Below, one piece after another: positions 9,458 through 18,481 of a stretch of 64,000 bases of DNA. The position numbers and the translations under genes are program-made. Every line of letters starts with the position of its first letter. Positions within the stretch are counted from its first letter, which is position 1. The stretch spans positions 62,001 through 126,000 of the forward strand of contig NZ_JALJRA010000008.1 of assembly GCF_022968135.1 (NCBI RefSeq). The letters run 5' to 3'. A model generated the notes under the pieces. That model was not told the origin of the DNA. It saw only the letters and a program-made list of their open reading frames with translations, and did no database searches. This DNA is from Pseudorhizobium tarimense (GTDB taxonomy: Bacteria > Pseudomonadota > Alphaproteobacteria > Rhizobiales > Rhizobiaceae).

Positions 9458-10127
9458 CTAAGTCACCAGTCCCTGTCCCCCGCCCTGCGCCAGCCGCAAG
9501 AGATCCTGGCGTGACAGGATCCGGACACGTCCGCGCTCGTTGGCGACGATCCCCTTGGCGGCAAGCGCTTCAAGGCGGCGCGAAACGACTTCTCTCGCTG
9601 ACCCGATGATAATCGCCAGCTCGTGATGCGTTGCAAGCACGGACTCTCCATCAGCGGTCGAGAAGCGCACGCGCCAACCGCTCCTCAATGCCCGTGAAGG
9701 CCACCTGCTCCAGCAGGTTCATCATCTCCTTGAGCCGGGCTGCGAGCGCCATGAACACGAATGCGCGGAAGGCAGCGGAGCCCGCCAGCAGCTTCTCGAA
9801 CGCCGATTCCGGCACCATCGTGATCACGAGATTGCTTTCGGCGATTGCCTCGCTTGTATAGGCGGCGTCGGCGAACACACCGAGCGTCGTCTGCCCGCAG
9901 GTTTCGCCGGGAGGCACAGAATAGAGCAGCATTTCACGGCCAGTCCTCCCTGTCAGGTAGACGTCCACCCGCCCCGACAACACCACGATGAAGGCTTGCG
10001 AGCGATCTATGGGCCGAAACAGCACCGTCCCACGACGCATCTGCACGGGGCGAATGCCTTCCAGAAGCGCCCGTGCCTCCTTCTCCAGGGAAGCGGGGAA
10101 AACCGCGCTCTTCAGCCAACCGCTCAT
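9458..10127 (-). pseudogene. Crp/Fnr-family transcription regulator, frameshifted
   Basis: The ATG at 10127, behind an AAGGAGCTGAA ribosome site, starts a cyclic-nucleotide-binding-type domain (FIVVLSGRVDVYL, PPGETCGQTTLGV) and the dimerisation helix up to ERLARALLDR, then hits TGA. The winged helix-turn-helix continues in another frame (LATHHELAIIIGSAREVVSRRLEALAAKGIV) to 9458. Restoring two bases (CGCT to CGCGCT at ~9655) joins them into about 223 residues, consistent with slippage in a GC dinucleotide repeat. Without the fix the product lacks its DNA-binding domain. Confidence 0.82.
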
Positions 10128-10194
10128 TTCAGCTCCTTGAATTTGCTGGCTCTGCTGGTCATTGTGCGGCCTAAGAGTCGGAGGAACCATGCGC

Positions 10195-10665
10195 ATGGTC
10201 AAAGCGCGCTATTACTACGAGGATTTTTCCGAGGGGCTTTCCTTGCCGCTTGCAAGCCGCCAGGTGACCGCAGAGGAGATCGTCACCTTCGCATCTGAAT
10301 TCGACCCGCAGCCTATGCATCTGTCGGAAGAGGCCGGCCGGGCGAGCATCCTCGGCGGCCTTTCGGCCTCCGGCTGGCATACCGCCAGCCTATTCATGCG
10401 CATGATGTATGACGGGTGGCTGCACGAAGCGGCATCGGAAGGCTCGCCCGGCATTGATTTCATGGAGTGGAAGAAGCCGGTCCTCGCCGGAGACACTCTT
10501 TCCGGGCGATCGACCGTGGCCGCGTCCCGCCTTCTGCGCTCGCGGCCGGGCATCGGTCTCGTCCGTTTCCTGCATGAGGTCGAAAATCAGAAAGGCATAT
10601 TGGTGATGCGCGGCGAAAACCCGATCATGATCCGCCGCCGGCCGGACTTGGAGGCAGGCGCATGA
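10195..10665 (+). CDS. MaoC-like hot-dog hydratase, first of a pair
   Basis: About 156 residues from 10195. A single MaoC/hot-dog domain: YYYEDFSEGLSLPL, then the hydratase signature SEFDPQPMHLSEE with the Asp and His expected to act in enoyl hydration, and GGLSASGWHTASLFMRMMYD. GGAGGA at 10180 sits nine bases from the ATG at 10195 and only three from the one at 10189, hence this choice. It overlaps the next MaoC gene by four bases, so the two are translationally coupled and may form a heterodimer. Substrate unknown. Confidence 0.88.
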   Translation: MVKARYYYEDFSEGLSLPLASRQVTAEEIVTFASEFDPQPMHLSEEAGRASILGGLSASGWHTASLFMRMMYDGWLHEAASEGSPGIDFMEWKKPVLAGDTLSGRSTVAASRLLRSRPGIGLVRFLHEVENQKGILVMRGENPIMIRRRPDLEAGA

Positions 10666-11129
10666 GGCTGATCGAGTTGTCGCCGCCGGGCAAAAGGGTC
10701 ATCACTGGCACTATGCTGTTTACCGCCGAAGACATCATTCGGTTCGCAAAGCAGTTCGATCCGCAGCCCTTCCACGTCGATGCCGAAGCGGCGAGGAACT
10801 ACGTCTTCGGCAGCCTCTGTGCCTCCGGCTGGCACACCTGCGCCGGCTGGATGAAGATGTTCATGGAGTACTGGACTGCCGAAATGAAGCGCCTTTCGCA
10901 AGAAGGCATAAGGCCCCCGCAACTCGGTCCTTCCGCAGGCTTCAAGACGCTGCAGTGGATGAAGCCAGTCTATGTCGGAGACAACATCACCTATTCGGTC
11001 GAACTGATCGAGAGCCGCCCGGTTGTCTCGCGGCCGGGCACCTGGATCAACATCACGTCGAACGATGGCGTCAACCAGCATGGCGAGGTAGTGATGCGCT
11101 ACGAGGGCACCGTCCTGGAATTCGGCTGA
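10662..11129 (+). CDS. MaoC-like hot-dog hydratase, second of a pair
   Basis: 155 residues, starting in an ATGA overlap with the preceding gene. It repeats the same fold and motifs (AKQFDPQPFHVDAEAA, FGSLCASGWHTCAGWMKMF). Both hydratase-type motifs are present, so this is not an obviously inactive partner. The tandem suggests an R-specific enoyl-CoA hydratase or a hydroxyacyl dehydratase made of two related chains; no neighbouring acyl-CoA gene narrows the substrate. Confidence 0.88.
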   Translation: MRLIELSPPGKRVITGTMLFTAEDIIRFAKQFDPQPFHVDAEAARNYVFGSLCASGWHTCAGWMKMFMEYWTAEMKRLSQEGIRPPQLGPSAGFKTLQWMKPVYVGDNITYSVELIESRPVVSRPGTWINITSNDGVNQHGEVVMRYEGTVLEFG

Positions 11130-11157
11130 ACTGTCGTCGCTACCGGTAGCTCCGGGC

Positions 11158-11697
11158 TTAGTGTCCGGAGAAGGCCATCAACGTCCTGACCTCGACGCCG
11201 AGGTCCTCGAGCTTCCGGCGACCGCCTAGATCCGGCAGATCGATGACGAAGCAGGCAGAAACGATCTCGGCTCCCTGCTGGCGCAGCAGCTTCACCGCAC
11301 CCTCCGCCGTACCACCGGTCGCAATCAGGTCATCCGTCAGGATCACCTTCTCGCCCGGCTTTACCGCATCCACATGCATCTCCATCTCGTCGACGCCATA
11401 CTCGAGGCTGTAGGCAATGCGCACCGTCGCGTGCGGCAGCTTCCCCTTCTTGCGGATTGGCACGAAACCGGCTGACAACTGGTGCGCCAGGGCGCCCCCA
11501 AGGATGAACCCCCTTGCCTCGACGCCGGCGATCTTGTCGACGCCAAGCCCCGTATAGGGTCGCACCAGTTCGTCCACCGCCTGGCGGAATGCCACGGCAT
11601 CGCCCAGAAGGGTCGTGATGTCACGGAAGATGATACCCGGCTTCGGATAATCGTGGATCGAACGGACGGCGGTGGAAAGGTCGATTGGCTTGGTCAT
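11158..11697 (-). CDS. apt: Adenine phosphoribosyltransferase
   Basis: 179 residues. It converts adenine and PRPP to AMP in purine salvage. The PRPP loop is [21 protein letters not shown]; upstream are [16 protein letters not shown] and [13 protein letters not shown]. The start [11 protein letters not shown] at 11697 fits the family length. It lies downstream of petABC in the same direction but beyond a terminator. Confidence 0.95.
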   Translation of the reverse strand: MTKPIDLSTAVRSIHDYPKPGIIFRDITTLLGDAVAFRQAVDELVRPYTGLGVDKIAGVEARGFILGGALAHQLSAGFVPIRKKGKLPHATVRIAYSLEYGVDEMEMHVDAVKPGEKVILTDDLIATGGTAEGAVKLLRQQGAEIVSACFVIDLPDLGGRRKLEDLGVEVRTLMAFSGH

Positions 11698-11763
11698 GAT
11701 GGTCCCGTGGCTGGACTGATGGGGATCGGGCGAGACCCTAGCAAGCGAAAGGTACCTCCCCAA

Positions 11764-11794
11764 CAAAAAAGGCGGCCCGAGGACCGCCTTTTTC
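11764..11794 (-). terminator. Rho-independent terminator of the petABC operon
   Basis: AAAAAAGGCGG, loop, CCGCCTTTTT lies between the end of petC and the start of apt. The flanking A and T runs allow it to work in both directions. Confidence 0.85.
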
Positions 11795-11811
11795 TGGATC
11801 GAGGCGAGGCC

Positions 11812-12693
11812 TCAATGTTCCTTGTTCGAGTAGACCGACTTCTTCGTCAGGTAGATGAGGCCGGTGAAGATCACCAGGAACACCATGACCATGAAGCCGG
11901 TACGCTTGCGCTCTTCGAGATGCGGTTCGGCGGCCCACATCAGGAACGCCGAGATGTCCTTGGCGTACTGGTCCAGCGTTTCCGGTGCGCCGTCATCATA
12001 AGTCACCTGCCCGTCCGACAGCGGCGGCGCCATGGCGAGCGCGGCCGCGGCGATGAAGTGCGGATTGTAATAGGTGCCCTCCGGCACTTCCAGACCTTCC
12101 GGCGGCTCTTCATAGCCGGTCAGGAGCGAGTAGATGTAGTCCGGCCCGCCTTCCTGATACTGCGTGAAGATGTCGAAGACGAACTGCGGGAAGCCGCGGG
12201 TCACGCCGCGCGCCTTCGCGATCAGCGAGAAGTCCGGAGGTGCTGCACCATTGTTGGAGGCAGCAGCAGCCTGCGCGTTTGCGAACGGCGCAGGGAAGTG
12301 GTCCGAAGGTACGGCCGTGCGCTCATACATGTCGCCGGCATCGTTCGGACCATCAGTGACCTGGTAGTTCGCCGCAAAAGCCTTCACCTGCTCTTCCGAG
12401 TAACCCAGCTCTTCCAGGCTGCGGAAGGAAACAAGGGTCATGGAGTGGCAGGCGGAACAGACTTCCGTGTAGATCTTCAGGCCGCGCTGCAGCTGCCCCT
12501 TGTCGTAGTGGCCGAAGGGGCCGGCGAAGCTCCAGTCGAGCTCCGTCGGGTGCTTCAGCGGATAGTGCGGCGTTGCACCCTCGGCATGGGCTTCGCCTTC
12601 CGCCGCATGCTCATCCTGAGCCAATGCGGCGGCACCTACGCCCAGCCCTGCCACGAAGGCCAGCGAAAGGATGCTTGCAACAAGCTTTTTCAT
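11812..12693 (-). CDS. petC: Cytochrome c1 of the bc1 complex
   Basis: 293 residues. A Sec signal peptide (~1-25, ending AALAQ) is followed by an Ala/Glu/His-rich linker, the covalent haem site C79-S-A-C82-H83, and a Met ligand region further on. A C-terminal membrane anchor (~265-285) ends in a basic tail. It passes electrons from the Rieske protein to soluble or membrane cytochrome c in the periplasm. Third gene of the Rieske-cyt b-cyt c1 operon. In many rhizobia cytochrome b and c1 are made from one fused gene; here they are separate, 27 bases apart. Confidence 0.96.
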   Translation of the reverse strand: MKKLVASILSLAFVAGLGVGAAALAQDEHAAEGEAHAEGATPHYPLKHPTELDWSFAGPFGHYDKGQLQRGLKIYTEVCSACHSMTLVSFRSLEELGYSEEQVKAFAANYQVTDGPNDAGDMYERTAVPSDHFPAPFANAQAAAASNNGAAPPDFSLIAKARGVTRGFPQFVFDIFTQYQEGGPDYIYSLLTGYEEPPEGLEVPEGTYYNPHFIAAAALAMAPPLSDGQVTYDDGAPETLDQYAKDISAFLMWAAEPHLEERKRTGFMVMVFLVIFTGLIYLTKKSVYSNKEH

Positions 12694-12720
12694 ACTCTTA
12701 ATCCCTCTCGGTCGCGGCGG

Positions 12721-14010
12721 TCAGGCGCTGGCTTCGCCAGGCTTGAGCTTTTCCATGTCGGACTTGTTTTTCTTGGCCAGGACCGCCTCGGTGATCGAGT
12801 TCGGAATGCGCCGCGGCGTCTCGAAGAGGCCGAGCAGCGGCATGATGACCAGGAAGAAGCCGAAGTAGTACAGCGTGCCGAGCTGGGACAGGATGACGTA
12901 GATACCTTCCGCCGGCATGGCGCCCAGCCAGCCAAGCAGAATGGCATCGGCAACGAAGAGCCAGAAGAAGAGCTTGTACCACGGACGGTAGACGGCGGAC
13001 CGAACCTTCGACGTATCCAGCCACGGCAGGAAGAACAGGATGATGATCGAGCCGAACATCACCAGAACGCCGCCAAGCTTGGAGTCGATCGGGCCGATAT
13101 TGAAGGTGATGGCGCGCAGCATCGCGTAGAACGGCAGGTAGTACCATTCCGGAACGATGTGAGCCGGCGTCTTCAACGGGTCAGCCGGGATGTAGTTGTC
13201 CGGGTGGCCGAGATAGTTCGGCATGTAGAAGATGAACCAGGCGAAAGCGATCAGGAAGACCGACACGCCAAGAGCGTCCTTCAGCGTCGCATAGGGCGTG
13301 AAGGCGACGGTATCTGTCTTGGTCTTCACTTCGACGCCGGTCGGGTTCGTCTGGCCGGTGACGTGCAGCGCCCAGATGTGCAGGACGACGACGCCCGCGA
13401 TCATGAACGGCAGCAGATAGTGCAGCGAGAAGAAGCGGTTCAGCGTCGGCTGGTCGACAGCAAAGCCCCCGAGGAGGAACTGCTGGATCCACTCGCCGAC
13501 CAGAGGGAAGGCGGAGAAGAAGCCAGTGATGACGGTCGCGCCCCAGAAGGACATCTGACCCCAGGGCAGAACGTAGCCCATGAAGCCGGTCGCCATCATC
13601 AGGAGGTAGATGACCACGCCGAGGATCCAGAGGATTTCGCGCGGCGCCTTGTACGAGCCGTAGTAGAGGCCACGGGCAATGTGGAGATAGACGGCAATGA
13701 AGAAGAACGACGCGCCGTTGGCGTGCATGTAGCGCAGCAGCCAACCGTGGTTGACGTCGCGCATGATCTTCTCGACTGAATTGAAGGCGACCGTTGTTTC
13801 CGCGGCATAGTGCATGGCAAGCACGACGCCCGACAGGATCTGGACGATCAGCATCACCGACAGCATGGCGCCGAAGGTGTAGGTATAGTTTAGATTGCGG
13901 GGAACGGGATAGGCAACGAAGCTGTCATGGAGCATCCGCGGCAAGGGCAGCCGCGAGTCGATCCATTTCTCGATACCGCTCGATGGTTGATAGGTAGAAT
14001 GACCGCTCAT
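12721..14010 (-). CDS. petB: Cytochrome b of the bc1 complex
   Basis: 429 residues with eight predicted membrane helices. Both b-haem His pairs are visible (MHYAAE and [19 protein letters not shown] and [13 protein letters not shown]). The Qo-site signature PEWY is present ([16 protein letters not shown]). It is the quinone-oxidising and reducing core of complex III. The start [18 protein letters not shown] is the usual alphaproteobacterial N-terminus. 13 bases separate it from the Rieske gene, so the two are co-translated. Confidence 0.97.
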   Translation of the reverse strand: MSGHSTYQPSSGIEKWIDSRLPLPRMLHDSFVAYPVPRNLNYTYTFGAMLSVMLIVQILSGVVLAMHYAAETTVAFNSVEKIMRDVNHGWLLRYMHANGASFFFIAVYLHIARGLYYGSYKAPREILWILGVVIYLLMMATGFMGYVLPWGQMSFWGATVITGFFSAFPLVGEWIQQFLLGGFAVDQPTLNRFFSLHYLLPFMIAGVVVLHIWALHVTGQTNPTGVEVKTKTDTVAFTPYATLKDALGVSVFLIAFAWFIFYMPNYLGHPDNYIPADPLKTPAHIVPEWYYLPFYAMLRAITFNIGPIDSKLGGVLVMFGSIIILFFLPWLDTSKVRSAVYRPWYKLFFWLFVADAILLGWLGAMPAEGIYVILSQLGTLYYFGFFLVIMPLLGLFETPRRIPNSITEAVLAKKNKSDMEKLKPGEASA

Positions 14011-14023
14011 TTAGAAGAACCCC

Positions 14024-14602
14024 TCACCCGATCTGGATCACTGTGTCGGACGTAAACGCGAAAGTCGGAATAGCCAGGTTCTGAGGCGCCGGGCCCTTAC
14101 GGATACGGCCTGCCGTATCGTAATGCGAGCCGTGGCATGGACAGAACCATCCGCCGAAATCACCAGCCTGGCCGAGCGGTACGCAGCCGAGATGGGTGCA
14201 GGAGCCGATCATAACGATCCAGTTCTCCTTGCCCTCGCCGGCAGAGCGCGCAAGATCGGTCGCCGGAGCGGCCCCATCGATGTTGGCGTTACGAGCGATC
14301 GGATCCTTGAGCTCTGCAAGCTCGACGCCCGTCGCTTCTTCGATTTCCTGCTCCGTGCGGTTGCGGATGAACACGGGCTTGCCCCGCCACTTGACCGTCA
14401 GCGACATGCCCGGCTCGAGCGCCGACACGTCGACCTCGATCGAGGCGAGCGCCAGGGTGGATGCATCCGGACGCATCTGGTCGATGAAGGGCCACGCCAC
14501 GGCTGCAGCGCCGACGGCACCGGCCATGCCCGTCGTCAGGTAAAGGAAATCACGGCGAGTGGGCTCGCCCAGTGTTTCGCTGTGTGTCTCGTGCTCGCTC
14601 AC
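14024..14602 (-). CDS. petA: Rieske iron-sulfur subunit of the bc1 complex
   Basis: 192 residues. A twin-arginine motif ([11 protein letters not shown]) and one membrane anchor precede the periplasmic cluster domain. The 2Fe-2S ligands are C135-T-H137 with C140 nearby and C154-P-C156-H157; C140 and C156 form the usual disulfide. First gene of petABC. A candidate promoter lies about 220 bases upstream, divergent from the plus-strand phosphatase-fold gene. Confidence 0.97.
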   Translation of the reverse strand: MSEHETHSETLGEPTRRDFLYLTTGMAGAVGAAAVAWPFIDQMRPDASTLALASIEVDVSALEPGMSLTVKWRGKPVFIRNRTEQEIEEATGVELAELKDPIARNANIDGAAPATDLARSAGEGKENWIVMIGSCTHLGCVPLGQAGDFGGWFCPCHGSHYDTAGRIRKGPAPQNLAIPTFAFTSDTVIQIG

Positions 14603-14958
14603 GGCTCAAACATCCTTCTCACGCATTTCGCGAAAAACCGCATCTGCCCCCTGCCGGCTCGTCGCTCTGGTCACAATTGGAACACAGATTCCCCGGCAAT
14701 TCGGCGCCTTCTATGCTTGATCGCAAAATATGTCCAGCCTTGGCAAGAGCATAGAGCCCAGTTTGTCGCGGCAATTCATGCAGTGTCCAGAGGCCTCCAA
14801 GGCGTGCTCCAGATCATCGTCTAGATACCCCTTTCAAAGGGAAGCGCAAGCGCTGCTGTCGTACCTTGTGGGGCATTAACCGGCCCGCTGTGTTCCGATT
14901 GTCCCAAGGCGCAGCCTGTGATACCTCCGCTGCGGCGACGACCGTTGGGACGGGCTGG
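14603..14958. promoter_or_regulatory. Divergent intergenic region petA / EEP protein, with candidate pet promoter
   Basis: A 356-base stretch without a convincing gene. On the minus strand CTTGCG (14845-14850), 17 bases, TATCTA (14822-14827) makes a plausible housekeeping promoter for petABC with a leader of ~210 bases. The spacer contains a perfect CCCTTT-N-AAAGGG palindrome (14829-14841), a possible operator. Nothing else recognisable was seen. Confidence 0.4.
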
Positions 14959-15894
14959 ATGAGAGAGTTTCTATCGGTTGCGATCTGCGTCATCGTGTCG
15001 CTCGTGCTTTTCGCAATGGGCACGCGCTTCGTCAGCGACATCTGGATCTTCGCGACCATCCACAGCCTTCAACTGCATCTTTCCATCGCATGCTCCCTGG
15101 CACTGCTTGCGGCATTGCTTCTGAGGCGCGGGATCCTTCCGTTCGCATTGCTGCTCGTTTCGCTCTCCTTCCTTGAACACTCCATCTGGATGAGCCGGCA
15201 GTTTGCGCAGGAGCCCAACCCCGCGGCTCCGGTGGCTTCCCTTCGCCTGATGTCCTTCAACATCCTCATGGACAACCTTGAGAATGGACCAGCCATCCGC
15301 GACCTGATCCTCTCGTCCGGGGCAGACGTCGTGAATGTCATGGAAGCCGAGCCGCTGAGGCCGCATCTGCAGGAATTGGCAACGGTCTATCCGTACCGGA
15401 TCGGCTGCGGCGAGTTGACCCGCGGTTGCGACCTGATGATGCTCTCCAAGCTTCCCCTCGCAAAGAGAACAATCGCCAGCCTCAGCGATATCTTCGCAGA
15501 GCGGCTGATGCTGGCACAGGTCGCCGTTTCTGAACAGCCTCTCTATCTGGCGGCAATTCACACCACGAAGCCCTACTTCGACGGGTTCCAGGCGCACGAA
15601 TTGGCGAATGCAGCGGAGTTGCTGAACGGACTTCAGGGCCCCGTGATCCTGTCGGGAGATTTCAACGCCTCGAGCATCTCGCCGAATGTCCGCCGCTTCC
15701 TCCGGCAGACGGGCCTGAGATCCGCAGACTACGAACCTGCCACCTGGCCGACGGAGCTCGGCTGGGCAGGTGTGGCGATCGACCACATCTTCGTGCGCCC
15801 GCCGCTTGCGATCTCGTCGCTCCAGCGCCTGCCGGATTCACTCGGCTCTAACCATTATGGGCTCGTGGCGCAGATCGCCGTTCCGCAGGATTAG
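14959..15894 (+). CDS. Membrane-anchored endonuclease/exonuclease/phosphatase-fold protein
   Basis: About 311 residues. Three hydrophobic segments fill residues ~1-85, followed by an EEP domain: LRLMSFNIL (metal Asn), VVNVMEAEP (metal Glu), AAIHTTKPYF, LSGDFNAS (Asp-x-Asn) and a terminal SNHYGLVAQI with the catalytic His. The family cleaves phosphodiester or phosphate esters (DNA, inositol or sphingomyelin); here the catalytic domain probably faces the periplasm. The start at 14959 precedes the first helix; an upstream in-frame ATG at 14866 adds 31 unremarkable residues. Confidence 0.88.
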   Translation: MREFLSVAICVIVSLVLFAMGTRFVSDIWIFATIHSLQLHLSIACSLALLAALLLRRGILPFALLLVSLSFLEHSIWMSRQFAQEPNPAAPVASLRLMSFNILMDNLENGPAIRDLILSSGADVVNVMEAEPLRPHLQELATVYPYRIGCGELTRGCDLMMLSKLPLAKRTIASLSDIFAERLMLAQVAVSEQPLYLAAIHTTKPYFDGFQAHELANAAELLNGLQGPVILSGDFNASSISPNVRRFLRQTGLRSADYEPATWPTELGWAGVAIDHIFVRPPLAISSLQRLPDSLGSNHYGLVAQIAVPQD

Positions 15895-15897
15895 AGG

Positions 15898-17760
15898 CTA
15901 CTGCGCCGCATCGGCCGCCAGGAAGCCGCCAGACTGCCTTGCCCACAGGTCGGCATAGATCCCATTCGCTGCAACAAGCTCGTTGTGCGTCCCCTGCTCC
16001 ACGATGCGGCCCTTGTCCATCACGATCAGTCTGTCGAGCGCTGCAATGGTCGACAGGCGGTGGGCGATCGCCAGAACCGTCTTCCCCTGCATCAGCCGGA
16101 CGAGGTTCGACTGGATGACCGCCTCCACCTCCGAATCCAGCGCCGACGTGGCCTCATCCAGCACGAGGATCGGGGCGTTCTTCAGCATCACGCGGGCGAT
16201 GGCGATCCGCTGCCTCTGCCCGCCCGAAAGCTTCACCCCACGTTCGCCGACATGGGCGTCATATCCCTTGCGGCCGCGCTGATCCTCCAGCCCCATGATG
16301 AAATCGTCCGCCTCCGCGCGCTGTGCGGCCAGCCGAAACTGCTCTTCTGTCGCATCGGGGCGACCGAACAGCACGTTGTCGCGGATCGAGCGGTGCAGGA
16401 GGGATGTGTCCTGCGTCACCATACCGATCTGCGCCCGAAGCGATTCCTGCGTGACCTCGGCAATATCCTGCCCGTCGATCAGGATTCGGCCGGACTCGAT
16501 GTCGTAGAAGCGCAGGAGGAGGTTCACCAGCGTCGACTTCCCCGCCCCGGACCGGCCAACGATGCCGATCTTCTCGCCGGGCCGGATCTCCAGCGACAGG
16601 TCACGAATAACGTCCTTGCCGTTGCCGTAGTCGAAGCTGACCTTATCGAAGCGGATCTCCGGCACCCGCACCGCCAGTGCCTTTGCGCCGGGGGCGTCGA
16701 CGAGATTGATCGGCTGGGAGATCAGATCGGCAGAGTTCTGGATGGTGCCGATGTTGCGCATCAGCCCGTTCAGCTGCGTCATCAGCCGCCCGAGCAGGAA
16801 GTTTAGCCTCAGCATCAGCGCCAGCGTGAAAGCAACGGCGCCCGAGCTAATCAGCCCGCCGAGCCACAGGTGAATGCTGAGGCCGGCCATCGTCACAATC
16901 ATGATGCTGGAGAGGAGCGCCATTGATGCCCGCACACCCGTCAGCATCCGCGTGAAGCGCAGGATCGTCTGCTGAAAGCTCTCGAAGCCGCCGCGCATGT
17001 AGCGGTCGTTCGCCTCGTCGCTGCCAAAAAGCTTCAGCGTCTGGATGTTGGAATAGGCATCAACCATACGGCCGTTGATCATCGAACCAGCTTCTGCAGA
17101 AAGCCGGGCGTTCTCCCGGATCCTGGGGACGAAGTAGCGCGCCAACGCGGCAAACACAGCAAGCCAGACCAATACGACACCGGCCATCCTGAGGTCGAGC
17201 TGCGCCACCAGCACCAGGGTGGACACTGAGTAGATGAGCACGAACCAAACGCTTTCCATCAGCGTCGTCAGCACGTCCCCGGTCGCCTGCCCCGCCGACC
17301 ACACCTTGGTGACGATCCGGCCGGAAAAATCGTTCTGGAAAAACGACAGCGACTGCCGGGACACATGCAGATAGGACTGCCAGCGGACGAGGTTGTAGAA
17401 GCCCGGCGTGATGATCTGCTGGTCGACCAGAGCCGTCAGAAAGGCGATGAGGAAGCGCCCGAGACCAACCACCAGCGCCATCAGCAGCAGCTCTCGGCCG
17501 TGCTCGGCCATCAAGCCGCTCCAGCCGTCGGAAGGCTGGATCGTGTCGAGAATGTCGACGAGGCGCCCGACGAACCAGAACATCGCCGCTTCCACCCCGG
17601 CTGCAAGCCCACCGAGCACGAGCATCGCGAGGAATGGCGCCTTCGCCTGGCGCACGTAGAACCACACGAAGGATACCAGCCCCTGCGGTGGCTTCACATC
17701 ATCCCGCCTGTCGAATGGCTGGATCCAGTTCTCGAACGCGCGGAATGTGGCTCTGATCAT
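15898..17760 (-). CDS. ABC exporter half-transporter (fused membrane and ATPase domains)
   Basis: 620 residues. Six membrane helices (~45-320) form an exporter-type transmembrane domain, followed by an ATPase with Walker A GRSGAGKSTLVNLL, signature LSGGQRQRIAIARV and Walker B ILVLDEATSALDSE. It works as a dimer, possibly with the similar gene 0.7 kb upstream (18482-20335); the two share many motifs and may form a heterodimer. Substrate (lipid, drug or peptide) cannot be read from sequence. The start at 17760 avoids a 27-residue non-conserved extension. Confidence 0.93.
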   Translation of the reverse strand: MIRATFRAFENWIQPFDRRDDVKPPQGLVSFVWFYVRQAKAPFLAMLVLGGLAAGVEAAMFWFVGRLVDILDTIQPSDGWSGLMAEHGRELLLMALVVGLGRFLIAFLTALVDQQIITPGFYNLVRWQSYLHVSRQSLSFFQNDFSGRIVTKVWSAGQATGDVLTTLMESVWFVLIYSVSTLVLVAQLDLRMAGVVLVWLAVFAALARYFVPRIRENARLSAEAGSMINGRMVDAYSNIQTLKLFGSDEANDRYMRGGFESFQQTILRFTRMLTGVRASMALLSSIMIVTMAGLSIHLWLGGLISSGAVAFTLALMLRLNFLLGRLMTQLNGLMRNIGTIQNSADLISQPINLVDAPGAKALAVRVPEIRFDKVSFDYGNGKDVIRDLSLEIRPGEKIGIVGRSGAGKSTLVNLLLRFYDIESGRILIDGQDIAEVTQESLRAQIGMVTQDTSLLHRSIRDNVLFGRPDATEEQFRLAAQRAEADDFIMGLEDQRGRKGYDAHVGERGVKLSGGQRQRIAIARVMLKNAPILVLDEATSALDSEVEAVIQSNLVRLMQGKTVLAIAHRLSTIAALDRLIVMDKGRIVEQGTHNELVAANGIYADLWARQSGGFLAADAAQ

Positions 17761-17881
17761 GGCCCCGATATAGGCCGCGTGGTGAGCGCGGCAAAGGGCA
17801 AGGCCTCTTACATTTCCGTAAGGGGGCTTGCAACGGCCCAAAAGGCTGATCGACAGCGCGTGCCTCGTACAGGCGCGACGA

Positions 17882-18288
17882 GCTGATCAGCTTGATGAAT
17901 TCTTCTCCGAGAATGTGGTACTCGGCGGAAACCGCCTGCAGGCTCGCAAGCTTAGCCTTCGCCGCAGGATCGGTGACCGCAGAACCGAAGGCACTCAGCG
18001 CCTCCCCCCAGCCCGTCCGCGCTTCCTGCAGCTGCTCCAGCGACTGTTTCTTTTCAGCTGGCCGAGCTTGCCGAAAGCGCCATCAAGTAAAGCCGGCGGA
18101 CGTTGGAGAACTGCCGATCCATATCGGCGATCATCGTCGATTGCTCCAGGCGGCCAGCGTTATTGCCAGCCTGCCTCTCGAGTTCGAGAACGGAACGCAC
18201 CCCAAGGGCGCCCTGGAGAACCGCAACGACCACTGCCGCAGCGAACAAGGGCCGGAAGAAGGGATTTGATCTTAACGCTTCTCATCAT
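17882..18288 (-). pseudogene. Remnant of a methyl-accepting chemotaxis protein N-terminus
   Basis: Reading the minus strand, ATG at 18288 gives RSVKIKSLLPAL, then a frame change leads into FAAAVVVAVLQGALGVRSVLELERQ (membrane helix plus start of a four-helix-bundle sensor) and on to RRLYLMALSASS. A second frame change leads into KKQSLEQLQEARTGWGEAL and SLQAVSAEYHILGEEFIKLI. Each break is explained by one extra T (near 18247 and 18061). The gene ends there: no HAMP or signalling domain follows, only the start of the ABC exporter region. A truncated, decaying chemoreceptor. Confidence 0.7.
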
Positions 18289-18481
18289 GGAAATCCGGAA
18301 AGGAAAAATTGGCGGGAGGTGCCCCGGGCACCATCGTGTTCCTGACAGCTTTGCATAAACAATGCTTTACCGCCGGGTGGCTCCTTTCCCGCAGCCTCGG
18401 ATAGTCGAGGAGGGGGACGCTTAACAGCAGAAAGCCCGCCCCGTTTCCGGAGCGCGTTTTGTGCTTTCGCCGGTAGCGTCG

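Noticed and set aside
11482..13779. A 765-codon plus-strand reading frame across apt and petC/petB
   Set aside because: It is the antisense shadow of intact apt, cytochrome c1 and cytochrome b genes in a high-GC sequence; its translation is compositionally biased (Arg/Glu/Asp-rich).
17828..18358. A 176-codon plus-strand frame in the gap between ABC exporters
   Set aside because: The opposite strand carries a recognisable chemoreceptor remnant, and the plus-strand translation has no domain.
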